Shown: in pieces, positions 35,629-45,167 of the stretch
Numbering within the stretch: the first letter of the stretch is position 1
How the letters are laid out: every line of letters begins with the position of its first letter
From: Winogradskyella costae
GTDB lineage: Bacteria > Bacteroidota > Bacteroidia > Flavobacteriales > Flavobacteriaceae
NCBI RefSeq assembly: GCF_013403865.1
Contig: NZ_JABFDK010000005.1
Coordinates: 164,059 to 228,058, forward strand
DNA length: 64,000 nt
Direction of reading: 5' to 3'
Notes under the pieces: model-generated
Told to the model about the DNA's origin: nothing
Seen by the model: only the letters and a program-made list of their open reading frames with translations
Databases searched by the model: none
Position numbers and translations under genes: made by a program

Positions 35629-36993
35629 TTGAAAACCAATATTACTTATATCAGCGCTGTTGGTTTTCATGCCGCTCTAGGTATTTTGATTTATCTTAAT
35701 GAAAGCATTTCGAAGTTATATTTTTTTGCGGCAGTTGTTTATTTTATCTACCGTATCATAACTATAGCTGATGATAAAAGAACTTATGAAGTATTAAAAG
35801 CATGTGCTTATTTTGTTGGTGCTGAGGTGTTTTTTAGAACTACAAGAGGTGCCATTTCCTATGAGGCAGGGAAATATTTAGTAATACTTTTTGCGTTGCT
35901 GGGGATTTTCTATAAAGGACTCTCAGGTAAAGGTTATCCTTATTTTATATATCTGCTGTTTCTCATTCCTTCAATATTTGTAGCTTCTACCACATTGAGT
36001 TTTGATGCTAATTTTAGAACAAATATAGCTTTTGTATTAAGCGGTCCTGTTTGTTTAGGTTTAATTGCATTATTTTGTTACGACAAACGTGTAACTAATA
36101 GTCAGTTGTCTCAGATACTTCTTTTTATGGTATTGCCTATTATAGCTCATACGGCATATATCTATTTGTACGTTCCAGATTTAAAAGAAATATTGTCAAG
36201 CACTGCATCTAATCGATCTGCATCAGGTGGTTGGGGAGCAAATCAAGTATCTGCAGCTTTAGGTTTAGGTATGTTTTTAATGGCTATACGTTTTTTTACA
36301 AAGTCACCTACCTTTGGTTTAAAAGTTTTAAATGCTACTATTCTAGGTTTAATTGCTTTTAGAGCTGTTACTACCATGAGTAGAGGTGGTGTTATAGCAG
36401 CATTAATGGCTACCTTAGTGTTTTTGTTCTATTACTACAGGCAGTCTCGTGTGAAAAAACGAAATGAGTTAATTATTATGTTTGGCTTATTTTGTTTAAG
36501 TTTAGTATTTACTTGGGTTGTTAGTATTAATCAATCAGGTGGATTAGTGAGTTTACGCTATTCTAATAAGGATCATTTAGGGAGAGAAAAAGCAAGTTTA
36601 TCAACAGGAAGAGCTGAGTTATTTGAGCATGAATTACAAGGTTTCATAGATAGTCCTTTTTTTGGAATTGGTTCTAGTCGGGCCAAAGATCAACGTATAG
36701 AACAGGAAGGGCAAGGAGTAACCTCGCATAGTGAGTTCAGTCGTACTTTAGCTGAACACGGTATGCTTGGGGTGATTATTCTTTTGATTTTAATGTTTAA
36801 GCCTTTAGAAATGAGATCAAGAAACAGAAGTAATTATTATTTTTACGCTTTTTTAGCTTTTTGGTTTTTAACCATAAATCATATGTCTATGCGTATCGCC
36901 ATGCCTGCTTTTATTTACGGTTTAGCCTTATTAAATGTAAAACATGATAAACGTCCTATACATAGGAAACAACTTAAAGAACAAGCGGTCTAA
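35629..36993 (+). CDS. O-antigen ligase / Wzy-type polymerase family membrane protein
   Basis: 454 residues with about 11-12 membrane helices. The Wzy_C-type region is visible as TTMSRGGVIAALMATLVF, and the large periplasmic loop LSTGRAELFEHELQGFIDSPFFGIGSSRAK ends with HSEFSRTLAEHGMLGVII. In this superfamily the loop holds the conserved Arg and His needed for polymerase or ligase action. Start is TTG at 35629. It could be either the repeat-unit polymerase or a WaaL-like ligase. Its last 50 bases overlap the next GT4 gene. Confidence 0.88.
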   Translation: MKTNITYISAVGFHAALGILIYLNESISKLYFFAAVVYFIYRIITIADDKRTYEVLKACAYFVGAEVFFRTTRGAISYEAGKYLVILFALLGIFYKGLSGKGYPYFIYLLFLIPSIFVASTTLSFDANFRTNIAFVLSGPVCLGLIALFCYDKRVTNSQLSQILLFMVLPIIAHTAYIYLYVPDLKEILSSTASNRSASGGWGANQVSAALGLGMFLMAIRFFTKSPTFGLKVLNATILGLIAFRAVTTMSRGGVIAALMATLVFLFYYYRQSRVKKRNELIIMFGLFCLSLVFTWVVSINQSGGLVSLRYSNKDHLGREKASLSTGRAELFEHELQGFIDSPFFGIGSSRAKDQRIEQEGQGVTSHSEFSRTLAEHGMLGVIILLILMFKPLEMRSRNRSNYYFYAFLAFWFLTINHMSMRIAMPAFIYGLALLNVKHDKRPIHRKQLKEQAV

Positions 36994-37951
36994 TATTTCT
37001 GGAATTCATACCCTTGGTGCTTTGCTTGAGGGGGATGGATTTAGTGTGTATTATGCGTCAAGTCAGTCTAATAAGCTATTTAGACTATTGGATATGCTTT
37101 GGAGTGTTTTAAGATTGCAGAAGAACATTGATTTTGTACTCATTGATACGTATAGCACTCAAAATTTTTATTATGCACTTTTAGTGAGTCAGTTGTGTCG
37201 CGTTTTAAAACTGCCTTATATTCCTATTTTGCATGGAGGTAATCTCGCATCTCGTTTAAAAAAGAGTCCTAAATTAAGTACCTCTCTTTTTAAGTATGCT
37301 AAATGTAATGTGTCCCCATCCCCATTTTTGAAGGAGGTATTTGAGCAGCACGGCTATAACGCTATTCATATTCCGAACAGTATTGAAATTGAAAATTATC
37401 CTTTTAAGAACAAAACTTATGATACTCCTAGATTGCTATGGGTGCGTTCATTTTCAGAAATTTATAACCCTAAATTGGCAATTCAGGTATTTAATAAATT
37501 AAAAAAAAGCTATCCAAATGCTACCTTGTGTATGGTTGGTCCTGATTCTGATGGTACTTTAAAAGCAGTAAAGGAATTAGCTTTAGAACTCAACTTGGAT
37601 GTTAAATTTACAGGTAAGCTAACCAAATCAGAATGGATTGCACTATCAGATGACTACAATATATTTATTAACACTACAAATGTAGATAATACACCAATAA
37701 GTGTCATAGAAGCCATGGCATTAGGTTTACCTATAGTTTCAACTAATGTGGGAGGTTTACCTTTTTTAATCTCTCATACGGAGGATGGACTTTTAGTACC
37801 GCTTAAAGATGTAAGTACTATGGCAAATGCGATTATTAAGCTTCAATCAGATCCAAATCTTAGAATGAAACTTATTGCTAACGCTCGTAAGAAAAGTGAA
37901 CAATTTGACTGGGTTTCCGTGAAACCCTTATGGAAATCTCTTTTGTCATAA
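36944..37951 (+). CDS. Glycosyltransferase family 4
   Basis: 335 residues. NVLYIGNNLKNKRSNISGIHTL at the start, RLLWVRSFSEIYNPKLAIQVF for the donor domain and NTTNVDNTPISVIEAMALG for the E-type motif. The N-terminus lies within the 3' end of the previous gene (50-base overlap); the MINVLYIGNN start is a natural GT4 opening, so the overlap is accepted. Confidence 0.87.
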   Translation: MINVLYIGNNLKNKRSNISGIHTLGALLEGDGFSVYYASSQSNKLFRLLDMLWSVLRLQKNIDFVLIDTYSTQNFYYALLVSQLCRVLKLPYIPILHGGNLASRLKKSPKLSTSLFKYAKCNVSPSPFLKEVFEQHGYNAIHIPNSIEIENYPFKNKTYDTPRLLWVRSFSEIYNPKLAIQVFNKLKKSYPNATLCMVGPDSDGTLKAVKELALELNLDVKFTGKLTKSEWIALSDDYNIFINTTNVDNTPISVIEAMALGLPIVSTNVGGLPFLISHTEDGLLVPLKDVSTMANAIIKLQSDPNLRMKLIANARKKSEQFDWVSVKPLWKSLLS

Positions 37952-37955
37952 GTTA

Positions 37956-37987
37956 TTGCTAAAAATCCCTTGAACTTCTTATATTTA
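37956..37987 (+). promoter_or_regulatory. Promoter-like element before the WcaJ-like gene
   Basis: TTG at 37956-37958 and TATATTTA at 37980-37987 are separated by 21 bases, near the Bacteroidota TTG/TAnnTTTG arrangement. It lies 20 bases before the ATG at 38008. This suggests the last gene of the locus can be transcribed on its own. Confidence 0.45.
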
Positions 37988-38007
37988 CACGACCGTTTAC
38001 ACTTATA

Positions 38008-39402
38008 ATGACGAATAAAAAAGGCATTCATTTCGAAATTTCCGAGCGCAAAATTCTCCTCAGAATTATAGATTTACTGATGGTGTTTATTGGTGTCTAT
38101 GTCTTAAGCCTTTTTTTTGATTTTGAATATGTCGAAGTTAACACTGAGAATAGCGTAGCCATAATTTTATTAGGCGTTTATGTTACGCTCTTTGGAACCA
38201 TCTTTGAGTTGTACGATCTTCAAAAGGCTAGCCGATTCGATAGTACTTTTAAAAATATAGTTATAACGGCTTCTACAGTTGTATTGTTTTATTTGCTTAC
38301 ACCAATTTTATCTCCCTTATTACCTAATGAACGTTTGCAAATAGTGTATCTCTATTTGGCCATTATTTTTTCAATACTGTTATGGCGAATCTTTTACATT
38401 AACTTAATAGAATCTCCACGGTTTTATAAGCGTGTGCTCTTAGTTGGTGAAATTTCTAATATTGATGGTTTAGTTAAAGCTTTAAACACGTCCGATCCCA
38501 ATTATAAAATAGTTGGTTTTATTAATAGTGAAGCGTCATCTTTAGAATCTGTAAAATATAATGGGATTCCAGAATTTGAGGCTAAGGACTTTTTAGAAAT
38601 CATTAAAAAAGAAAATATTTCTGAAGTTCTAGTCGCTAGTTTTAACTCAGAAGCGATAATGGCAGAAGTGTATCATGATTTAATTTCGCTGCTCGAGCGT
38701 GGGTTTAAAATTAGAGATTATACCCAAGTTTATGAGGAACTGTTGCATAAGGTTCCGATTCAATTAGTAGGTAAAGATTTCTACAAGTATTTTCCTTTTA
38801 GCCGAAGTAACGAGAATCAACTTTACATATTTGTACAGCGTGCTTTTGATATTGTTTTTGCTACTATAGGTTTGGTCTTAGGTGTGTTTTTAGTGCCTTT
38901 TATTTTATTAGGAAATTTTATAGGGAATAAAGGGCCCTTGTTTTATACCCAAGAACGTGTTGGGAAAAACAGTAAATTGTTTAATATTCTTAAGTTGAGA
39001 ACCATGGTTGTTAACGCAGAAGCTGATGGAGTAAAGTGGGCACAAAAAAATGATACACGAATTACAGCATTTGGGATGTTTTTAAGACGTTCTCGTATGG
39101 ATGAAATCCCACAATTTTATAATGTTCTAAAAGGCGACATGAGTATTATTGGACCACGACCAGAGCGTCCTTTCTTTGTAAGTGAATTATCGCGTATTAT
39201 TCCGTTTTATGAAACACGTCATATCATAAATCCTGGTTTAACGGGGTGGGCTCAAGTTAAAACACGGTATGGTTCATCTGTAGATGATAGCCTCACTAAA
39301 CTTCAATATGATTTATTTTATATTAAACATAGAAGTATATTTTTAGACTTTAATATTTTTATTAAAACACTTAGTACTATTCTGTATTATAGAGGACAGT
39401 AG
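38008..39402 (+). CDS. Polyprenyl glycosylphosphotransferase (WcaJ-like)
   Basis: 464 residues. Four N-terminal membrane helices and a Rossmann-like CoA_binding_3 region (KRVLLVGEISNIDGL) precede the catalytic PGT domain from about residue 270: ERVGKNSKLFNILKLRT, SRMDEIPQFYNVLKGDMS, IGPRPERP and NPGLTGWAQV. It would transfer a hexose-1-phosphate to undecaprenyl phosphate. It is the full-length form, in contrast to the minimal PGT at 814, so the window encodes two initiating enzymes. A degenerate AGTGAA repeat follows its stop and no more + strand glycan genes come after. Confidence 0.93.
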   Translation: MTNKKGIHFEISERKILLRIIDLLMVFIGVYVLSLFFDFEYVEVNTENSVAIILLGVYVTLFGTIFELYDLQKASRFDSTFKNIVITASTVVLFYLLTPILSPLLPNERLQIVYLYLAIIFSILLWRIFYINLIESPRFYKRVLLVGEISNIDGLVKALNTSDPNYKIVGFINSEASSLESVKYNGIPEFEAKDFLEIIKKENISEVLVASFNSEAIMAEVYHDLISLLERGFKIRDYTQVYEELLHKVPIQLVGKDFYKYFPFSRSNENQLYIFVQRAFDIVFATIGLVLGVFLVPFILLGNFIGNKGPLFYTQERVGKNSKLFNILKLRTMVVNAEADGVKWAQKNDTRITAFGMFLRRSRMDEIPQFYNVLKGDMSIIGPRPERPFFVSELSRIIPFYETRHIINPGLTGWAQVKTRYGSSVDDSLTKLQYDLFYIKHRSIFLDFNIFIKTLSTILYYRGQ

Positions 39403-39415
39403 GTTTTTGAGTTCA

Positions 39416-39468
39416 GAGTGAATAGTGAAGAGTGAAAAGTGAATAGTGTGAAGTGTAAAGTGAAAAGT
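39416..39468. repeat. Degenerate AGTGAA-type tandem repeat
   Basis: A run of imperfect units such as AGTGAATAGTG and AGTGAAAAG directly after the WcaJ-like gene. A short related stretch occurs between wzm and wzt (about 7587-7602). Low-complexity intergenic DNA of this kind is common in flavobacteria; it has no recognised function. Confidence 0.55.
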
Positions 39469-39676
39469 TTGAAGAACTAAGAAACAAGACTTGACTTCAA
39501 CCATTCAATTACTGTCTATTCCTCAATGTGGAAACTATATGTTCTGATTACTTCAAATTATTTTGTAAATTCTTAAAACCGGATGATCAAATAGTAGTGA
39601 TTTGGTTAATTCTATAGTTCAAATCTCATGAGTTATTGATCGCACGTTATTGAATGAAATGGTCTGGTGTTTTAGC

Positions 39677-40846
39677 TTAATTCTGATTAAAGAATTTTAC
39701 CAAATAGATATATCTTACTAACAGTGCAATGAGTAATGGAATTAAACCAATTGCAAAGACTTGTACACCGATAATCCAATGCGACGTTAGTAAACAAAGC
39801 ATTATAATTAGGAACTTTAAATACTTTTTAAACCACGTTTTAACTTTTGGCTTAAACAGCTGAGCGATTGCAAAAATGTTAAGCGGGAATGCCCATAATA
39901 CATTATAATTTTGAGCCGTAGCCGAATGGTCAGTGGCAAACCATAATAATAAAATAACAATACCAATAGTTCCTGTAACGCTAAACAATAAAATATCTAG
40001 CCATTTACTTCGTACCTTGTTTTTATAATCTTTATACGTTATAAATAAAATAAGGATGGCTAATAGACCAATTACTACCAAAGGACTAAATACAAAACTC
40101 GATGCTGCATTTGTCTCTTTTTTTTGATATAATACGGTTGAATTTGCAATTAAGCTTTCAGGGGCACTTGTCTTTGCAGTTTCAAAAAAAGCATGAATGT
40201 ATTTTGGTAAAAACATATACTCGCGTGCTGTAGCATTCCTGTCAATAACAGAGCCCAATGCAATATCAATACCAAAACTTCCCCAAGTATTTAGACCGAC
40301 CTGATCATGTATAAGTTCTCGAAATGTTTTAGGCTCTAAATTTTCAGGGGTATTAAAGTTGATAGTACCTTTTGTTGTGGTTTGTGCAACATCTCTAATT
40401 CGAGTAGCACAATTATCATAGAAGAAATCATATAAATACCGTCTGTTTTCAGGTTTATAATTGTTTTCTAAGTAATTGAATACATTCTGTTTTTCTTCCC
40501 TTGAAAGATTTAAAACCTGTTCTTCTATAGTGCGATTCGCATTAGTATAGGCATACAAGAAACGATCAAAGTTATGTCTGCTAATGAGGTAGTTTAATTT
40601 TCCTTGTGCAAATTTTAAATAGAAATTAGGCGCATCAAAATCGTACTCACCGTAGCCGTAAACAACATCTATTCCTAAGTTAGTATCTTTTATTCTAAAA
40701 CCATTATGACCAAAAGCATCATTTAAAGATTCACCAGGCCCTATTGTTATTACTGATATTTTTGCATTTTCAGAGAGTTGAAATTGCTGAGCGAATGTCG
40801 TAGCAATGGTACACAGAAAAATAAACGTGAGTAACTTTAATTTCAT
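39677..40846 (-). CDS. DUF4105 (Lnb N-terminal-like) membrane protein
   Basis: 389 residues with a signal peptide (MKLKLLTFIFLCTIATTFAQ). The periplasmic domain has SLNDAFGHNGFRI and FFYDNCATRIRD, which give the His and Cys expected in the papain-like DUF4105/Lnb domain. Several membrane helices fill the last 150 residues. The family is related to lipoprotein N-acyltransferase Lnb; activity in Bacteroidota is not established to my knowledge. It follows the PorV/PorQ-like gene by 8 bases on the same strand, so they form an operon. Confidence 0.87.
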   Translation of the reverse strand: MKLKLLTFIFLCTIATTFAQQFQLSENAKISVITIGPGESLNDAFGHNGFRIKDTNLGIDVVYGYGEYDFDAPNFYLKFAQGKLNYLISRHNFDRFLYAYTNANRTIEEQVLNLSREEKQNVFNYLENNYKPENRRYLYDFFYDNCATRIRDVAQTTTKGTINFNTPENLEPKTFRELIHDQVGLNTWGSFGIDIALGSVIDRNATAREYMFLPKYIHAFFETAKTSAPESLIANSTVLYQKKETNAASSFVFSPLVVIGLLAILILFITYKDYKNKVRSKWLDILLFSVTGTIGIVILLLWFATDHSATAQNYNVLWAFPLNIFAIAQLFKPKVKTWFKKYLKFLIIMLCLLTSHWIIGVQVFAIGLIPLLIALLVRYIYLVKFFNQN

Positions 40847-40854
40847 AAGTAAAA

Positions 40855-41952
40855 CTATCTAAAGACGCTAAAATCTATTTTTAAAGAGAACACATTTGAA
40901 TACAATGCCGCGCTTTGGTCTCCAATATCTGTAAACGCATAATCGATTTGAATACCTCTATATTTAAAACCAACTCCAAAGTTGGGTTGTAATGTGAGTT
41001 GATCGGAATCATCAATTTGTAATTCATTTTGAAAGTTTCCGACACCAGCTCTTAAGAATACCAAATTGGTATAACCAAATTCGAAGCCTAAGGCTGGATT
41101 AATACTGGCAAAAGATGTTGATATAATATCATTATTTTGAGCAAAGCGCATATTTAAATTTGCTGCTGCCAACAAGGAATAATCGTAGTGGAATACCCAC
41201 TTTTTAGACATCCCGATTTGTAATTTAGGAATGGTAATTTCAGTCGTTTCAGGTAGCTCTTGGTTTTCTCCGTCTACAGCACCGCTAATTTGTTCAAACT
41301 TTTCTTCGTCAATAGACCAGGCATTATAAGTAGTTGTAATATCTCTGGCCATAATTCCAAATTTCCAGTCATTTCTGCTTTCAAATTGAATACCTGCATC
41401 AAAACCGAACCCCCAAGACGATGCAAAATCGCCAATGATTCTTCGGATGATTTTAGCATTCACACCAAAATTTAAACCATCTAACGGAAGTTTTCTCGCA
41501 TAAGAAAATGTTAATCCGTAGTCTGCCGTAGAAAAAGTGCTTATTCTATCGTAATTAATATTGCCCTGATCATCTATTAACTGTGTCGTATCTAAGATGT
41601 CATCTACCCCAAACCTTATAAGCGATAAGCCGACAGCACTTCTGTCATCTAAAGGCATGCCGTAAGCGATATAGTTATAATTTGCAATATTAGCAAAATA
41701 ACTAGAGTGCATTAAAGCGAGCTGAGTATCTTCGAGATGCACCAATCCTGCAGGATTCCAATAGCCAGAATTAACATCGTCAGTTTGAGACACCACAGCA
41801 TTACTCATGCCCAAAGCAGCAGCATCAACACCAATATTCATAAACTCGTTAGAATATTTTCTGGTTGTTTGCGCAGAAACCGAAAGCGTAGCAAGTGTTA
41901 AGAGAATTACATAGTAACTTTTCAACAGCAAAATTTTTTTACAAAGATGCAT
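40855..41952 (-). CDS. PorV/PorQ-family outer-membrane beta-barrel protein
   Basis: 365 residues with a signal peptide ending LSVSAQ. FMNIGVDAAALGMSNAVVSQ, NSGYWNPAGL and LALMHSSYFANIANYNYIAYG are the typical N-terminus of PorV/PorQ proteins, FadL-like barrels of which PorV takes part in type IX secretion. This copy lies with a DUF4105 gene rather than other T9SS genes, so a role as an accessory paralogue is more likely than the main PorV. It is divergent from pssA. Confidence 0.87.
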   Translation of the reverse strand: MHLCKKILLLKSYYVILLTLATLSVSAQTTRKYSNEFMNIGVDAAALGMSNAVVSQTDDVNSGYWNPAGLVHLEDTQLALMHSSYFANIANYNYIAYGMPLDDRSAVGLSLIRFGVDDILDTTQLIDDQGNINYDRISTFSTADYGLTFSYARKLPLDGLNFGVNAKIIRRIIGDFASSWGFGFDAGIQFESRNDWKFGIMARDITTTYNAWSIDEEKFEQISGAVDGENQELPETTEITIPKLQIGMSKKWVFHYDYSLLAAANLNMRFAQNNDIISTSFASINPALGFEFGYTNLVFLRAGVGNFQNELQIDDSDQLTLQPNFGVGFKYRGIQIDYAFTDIGDQSAALYSNVFSLKIDFSVFR

Positions 41953-42070
41953 AATATTTTTCTATCTATTTAACTCTATAAGTCTGTTCTTATTGTTTTC
42001 TTTTCATGTAAATTGAAAATAATATGAGATTAGAGACAAATTCTTTTATATTTTTACAAAAAATACATCT

Positions 42071-42826
42071 ATGAGTTTTAAAAGACACATTCCTAATTTT
42101 GTTACACTTCTTAACCTGTTTTCGGGTTGTATTGCAGTAATATTCGCAGTAAATGGTAACTTTATTGTTGCCGCTATATTCGTATTTCTAGGAGTGTTTT
42201 TTGACTTTTTTGATGGTCTTTTAGCCCGCAAACTAAATGTGCAGAGTCCGTTAGGTATTCAATTAGATTCTTTGGCTGATTTGGTAACTAGTGGGGTAGT
42301 GCCAGGTATAATAATGTTTAAACTTATTTCATTGACTATTGACGCGCCAGATTATTCTGCTTATACGGACAGCTGGAATTCTATTTTTCATTGGCAAGGT
42401 TTCAAAATGTCGGTCTTACCTTTAATTGGTTTATTTATAACTTTAGCTTCTGCTTACCGTTTAGCCAAATTTAATATAGATGAAGATCAACAATCTTATT
42501 TTAAAGGCTTACCAGTGCCAGCTAATACTTTAGTAATATTATCATTACCATTAATTCTAGAATACCAGAATAATGATCTAATGAATTCTATAATAATTAA
42601 CAAATGGTTTCTCATCGGTTTAACACTTTTTAGTTGCTATCTTTTAAATTCTAATATTAAGTTATTTGCTCTGAAATTCAAAAACTGGGGATTCAAGGAT
42701 AATGCTGTACGTTATATTTTTCTATTATTAAGTATTGTACTTTTAATTGTGCTGCATTTTGCGGCAATTCCACTTGTTATTGGTTTATACATTGTTCTTT
42801 CTCTATTGACCCAATCTAAAATTTAA
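42071..42826 (+). CDS. pssA: CDP-diacylglycerol-serine O-phosphatidyltransferase
   Basis: 251 residues and about seven membrane helices. The full CDP-alcohol phosphatidyltransferase motif is present: Asp45, Asp48-Gly49, Ala52-Arg53, Gly62, Asp66 and Asp70 (FDFFDGLLARK then GIQLDSLAD). Makes phosphatidylserine, precursor of phosphatidylethanolamine. The length and wording match the Bacteroidota PssA group. 118 bases separate it from the divergent PorV-like gene. Confidence 0.9.
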   Translation: MSFKRHIPNFVTLLNLFSGCIAVIFAVNGNFIVAAIFVFLGVFFDFFDGLLARKLNVQSPLGIQLDSLADLVTSGVVPGIIMFKLISLTIDAPDYSAYTDSWNSIFHWQGFKMSVLPLIGLFITLASAYRLAKFNIDEDQQSYFKGLPVPANTLVILSLPLILEYQNNDLMNSIIINKWFLIGLTLFSCYLLNSNIKLFALKFKNWGFKDNAVRYIFLLLSIVLLIVLHFAAIPLVIGLYIVLSLLTQSKI

Positions 42827-42849
42827 TTTCACTAAACTTAATATAATTA

Positions 42850-43731
42850 ATGGCTTCAGGATTTTTTGCACTACTAGATGATATCGCAGCTATAATGGAT
42901 GATGTCGCTGCAATGACTAAAATTACGACAAAGAAAACAGCAGGTATTTTAGGTGATGATTTGGCCGTTAATGCGGAAAAGGCTTCAGGTTTTATATCCT
43001 CTAGGGAAATACCCGTTTTATGGGCAATTACTAAGGGGTCTATGCTTAATAAGATTATCATATTGCCATTAGCTTTTTTATTAAGTGCATTTATTCCATG
43101 GGCGGTTATAGTGATATTAATTTTGGGAGGCTTGTATTTAGCGTATGAGGGAGCAGAAAAAATTTATGAATTTTTTGTACCGCATCCAAAAGAGGTTACG
43201 GTTCATCTTAAAAAAGATTTAACTACAGAAGAATTATTAGATTTAGAAAAATCCAAAATAAAGTCAGCTGTTGTTACAGATTTTATTTTGTCTGTTGAAA
43301 TTGTAATTATAGCTTTAGGTTCGGTCGTAAATGAGCCAATTGTGACGCAGATTATAGTGGTATCTATTGTAGCATTAATAGCTACGATAGGTGTTTATGG
43401 TATTGTGGCATTAATTGTACGAATGGACGACCTTGGTTTAAAGTTTATTAGCAAAAGCAATGGTGAAAGCGGATTTTTATTTGGATTAGGAACGTTTTTG
43501 GTGAAAGCTTTGCCTATAATCATTAGAAGCTTATCGGTGATTGGTACTATCGCATTGCTTTTAGTTGCTGGTGGTATTTTTGTTCATAATATTGAATTTA
43601 TGCATCATTTCTTAGAACAAATCCCTTCGATTTTAAGAGATTTTATTGTGGGACTTGCAGCAGGTGCTGTTTGTTTACTTTTAGTCAATGGTGTGAAGTT
43701 ATTACTTCCTAAAAAAGAAGGTAAGCATTAA
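42850..43731 (+). CDS. DUF808 family membrane protein
   Basis: 293 residues. MASGFFALLDDIAAIMDDVAAM, KTAGILGDDLAVNAEKASGF and AYEGAEKIYEFF are the conserved start of the DUF808 (YedI-like) family; several hydrophobic segments follow. The family is of unknown function. It begins 23 bases after pssA and may be co-transcribed. Confidence 0.9.
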   Translation: MASGFFALLDDIAAIMDDVAAMTKITTKKTAGILGDDLAVNAEKASGFISSREIPVLWAITKGSMLNKIIILPLAFLLSAFIPWAVIVILILGGLYLAYEGAEKIYEFFVPHPKEVTVHLKKDLTTEELLDLEKSKIKSAVVTDFILSVEIVIIALGSVVNEPIVTQIIVVSIVALIATIGVYGIVALIVRMDDLGLKFISKSNGESGFLFGLGTFLVKALPIIIRSLSVIGTIALLLVAGGIFVHNIEFMHHFLEQIPSILRDFIVGLAAGAVCLLLVNGVKLLLPKKEGKH

Positions 43732-43747
43732 AAGGGTTTTGTTGTAA

Positions 43748-44098
43748 GTGGATCCCTGCCTTCACAGGAATGACAAAGCTATTAAAATTATGAAGTGTAA
43801 GTAATACTATTATAATCAAAACACGTTTTCTTTTGATTAAAATATTGACGTCATAAGTGGATTCCCGTCTTCACAGGAATGACCATGGCGCTAAAGTTTT
43901 GTTTATGGTCTGTGGATTTTTGCTTTTGTAGGAATTACAATGCTCTTCTGAATTATAGGTTTCTAAGAAGACAGTATGTTTTAATTCAGTTTTCTGTAAT
44001 AGCATTGTTGAAATGTAAATGGTTGGTTTTTAGTTTTGATAATTATGATATTTATTGAAGGTTCATGTTTTGTAATTCTTGCAAAGGCAGGAATCCAC
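43748..44098. repeat. Cluster of four REP-like 29-bp palindromic elements
   Basis: Copies at 43748-43776, 43857-43885 and 43912-43940 run in the same direction; a fourth at 44070-44098 is inverted. Core is GTGGAT, then CCTGCC, TTCA and CAGGAATGAC; the CCTG/CAGG arms can pair. Copy 3 is the most degraded. Together they account for most of the 411-base gap 43732-44142, which holds no gene. Confidence 0.75.
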
Positions 44099-44142
44099 TC
44101 GTGTTTCATATAGCTGAAATCGAATATCAAAAGTAATATTAT

Positions 44143-45114
44143 TTAATCTTCAAATACTTTTAATTCAGTACCTAAAGTGATGTTGTTAATTATATCCTTT
44201 TTTGATTCTTTTAGATAGAATAACGTCCATGACTTGTCATCTTCAAAGCTAGAGCGTCTATAGGTGCTATGTTTGCTTTTTCGGTAATTTACAGGGAAAT
44301 AGGGTTTAATGTATTTTGGGAATTGATATAAACCTTCCTTAGTTTCCTTTTCATAAAATGGTGAGGTTGGAATGAGGTTTCCTTCAGTATCTGCTGGACC
44401 TAAGTTTAATAACGATAGATAAAACCCGTTTTTAGGTAAGTAAATTTGATGCTGTTCTAAATCTATGTTTAATTTATCCGTTTTTTCATTGAAGAGGATA
44501 ACAATTGGTTCCATCGTAATTTCTTTTCCAGGTAATCCATTCTCATTGGTGTAAAAAACAATTCTGTATAACGTTGCAAATGGGTGACGCTTTAGCACTT
44601 GTTCCTTTTTGCCTGCAAAATCCATAGTTTTATTATAGCTTGGGATGGTGACAGATTTCATCTGAACCTCTTTATCACTATAATCATTCTCAATTAAGCA
44701 CGCAATTTCACCACCGATAGGATTTCGGTAAGAATTTAAGAAATCTTTATCGTTAATAGATTTTGTTTTTTCTGTTTTAAACTTTCGCTTCTTATCAGAT
44801 AAAACAACTTCCTCTAATTGTGTTGCTACAGGATTTAAACCTATAAATTGCTCTTTTATGGAGTCTACATAAACGATTTTTGTTTCATAACCCAATGCGG
44901 AGAGTTGCATACTATCAGACACGATGAGACTTAAGTTAAATTGCCCATTTTTATCTGTATAAATACCATCTTCATCTCCAAAGGAGATATTTACATAAGA
45001 AATAGGTAGCGCTGTTAATTGATCGCTAACGGTAATGATAGTTTCATTTTGCCCAATAATTGGAGTAAGTTTGAGAAAAATACAGAGGCTTAAAATGAAA
45101 TATTTGATGTTCAT
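44143..45114 (-). CDS. Secreted carboxypeptidase-regulatory-like domain protein
   Basis: 323 residues with a signal peptide (MNIKYFILSLCIFLKLTPIIG). The first 75 residues fit CarboxypepD_reg-like: ITVSDQLTALPISYVNISF, DKNGQFNLSL and LSALGYETKIV. The rest is a lipoprotein- or envelope-type Bacteroidota domain without a name known to me. Such proteins act as cell-surface components. It lies 53 bases beyond the lptB stop on the same strand, so it may be read from that operon. Confidence 0.82.
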   Translation of the reverse strand: MNIKYFILSLCIFLKLTPIIGQNETIITVSDQLTALPISYVNISFGDEDGIYTDKNGQFNLSLIVSDSMQLSALGYETKIVYVDSIKEQFIGLNPVATQLEEVVLSDKKRKFKTEKTKSINDKDFLNSYRNPIGGEIACLIENDYSDKEVQMKSVTIPSYNKTMDFAGKKEQVLKRHPFATLYRIVFYTNENGLPGKEITMEPIVILFNEKTDKLNIDLEQHQIYLPKNGFYLSLLNLGPADTEGNLIPTSPFYEKETKEGLYQFPKYIKPYFPVNYRKSKHSTYRRSSFEDDKSWTLFYLKESKKDIINNITLGTELKVFED

Positions 45115-45167
45115 TTATAATAGATAAAAGTTTAAAGAGCCTTGTAAGTTATCCTTACGATAAGTCC

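Noticed and set aside
43748..44098. Possible CRISPR array
   Set aside because: Only four units, irregular spacing, one in reverse orientation and each imperfect.
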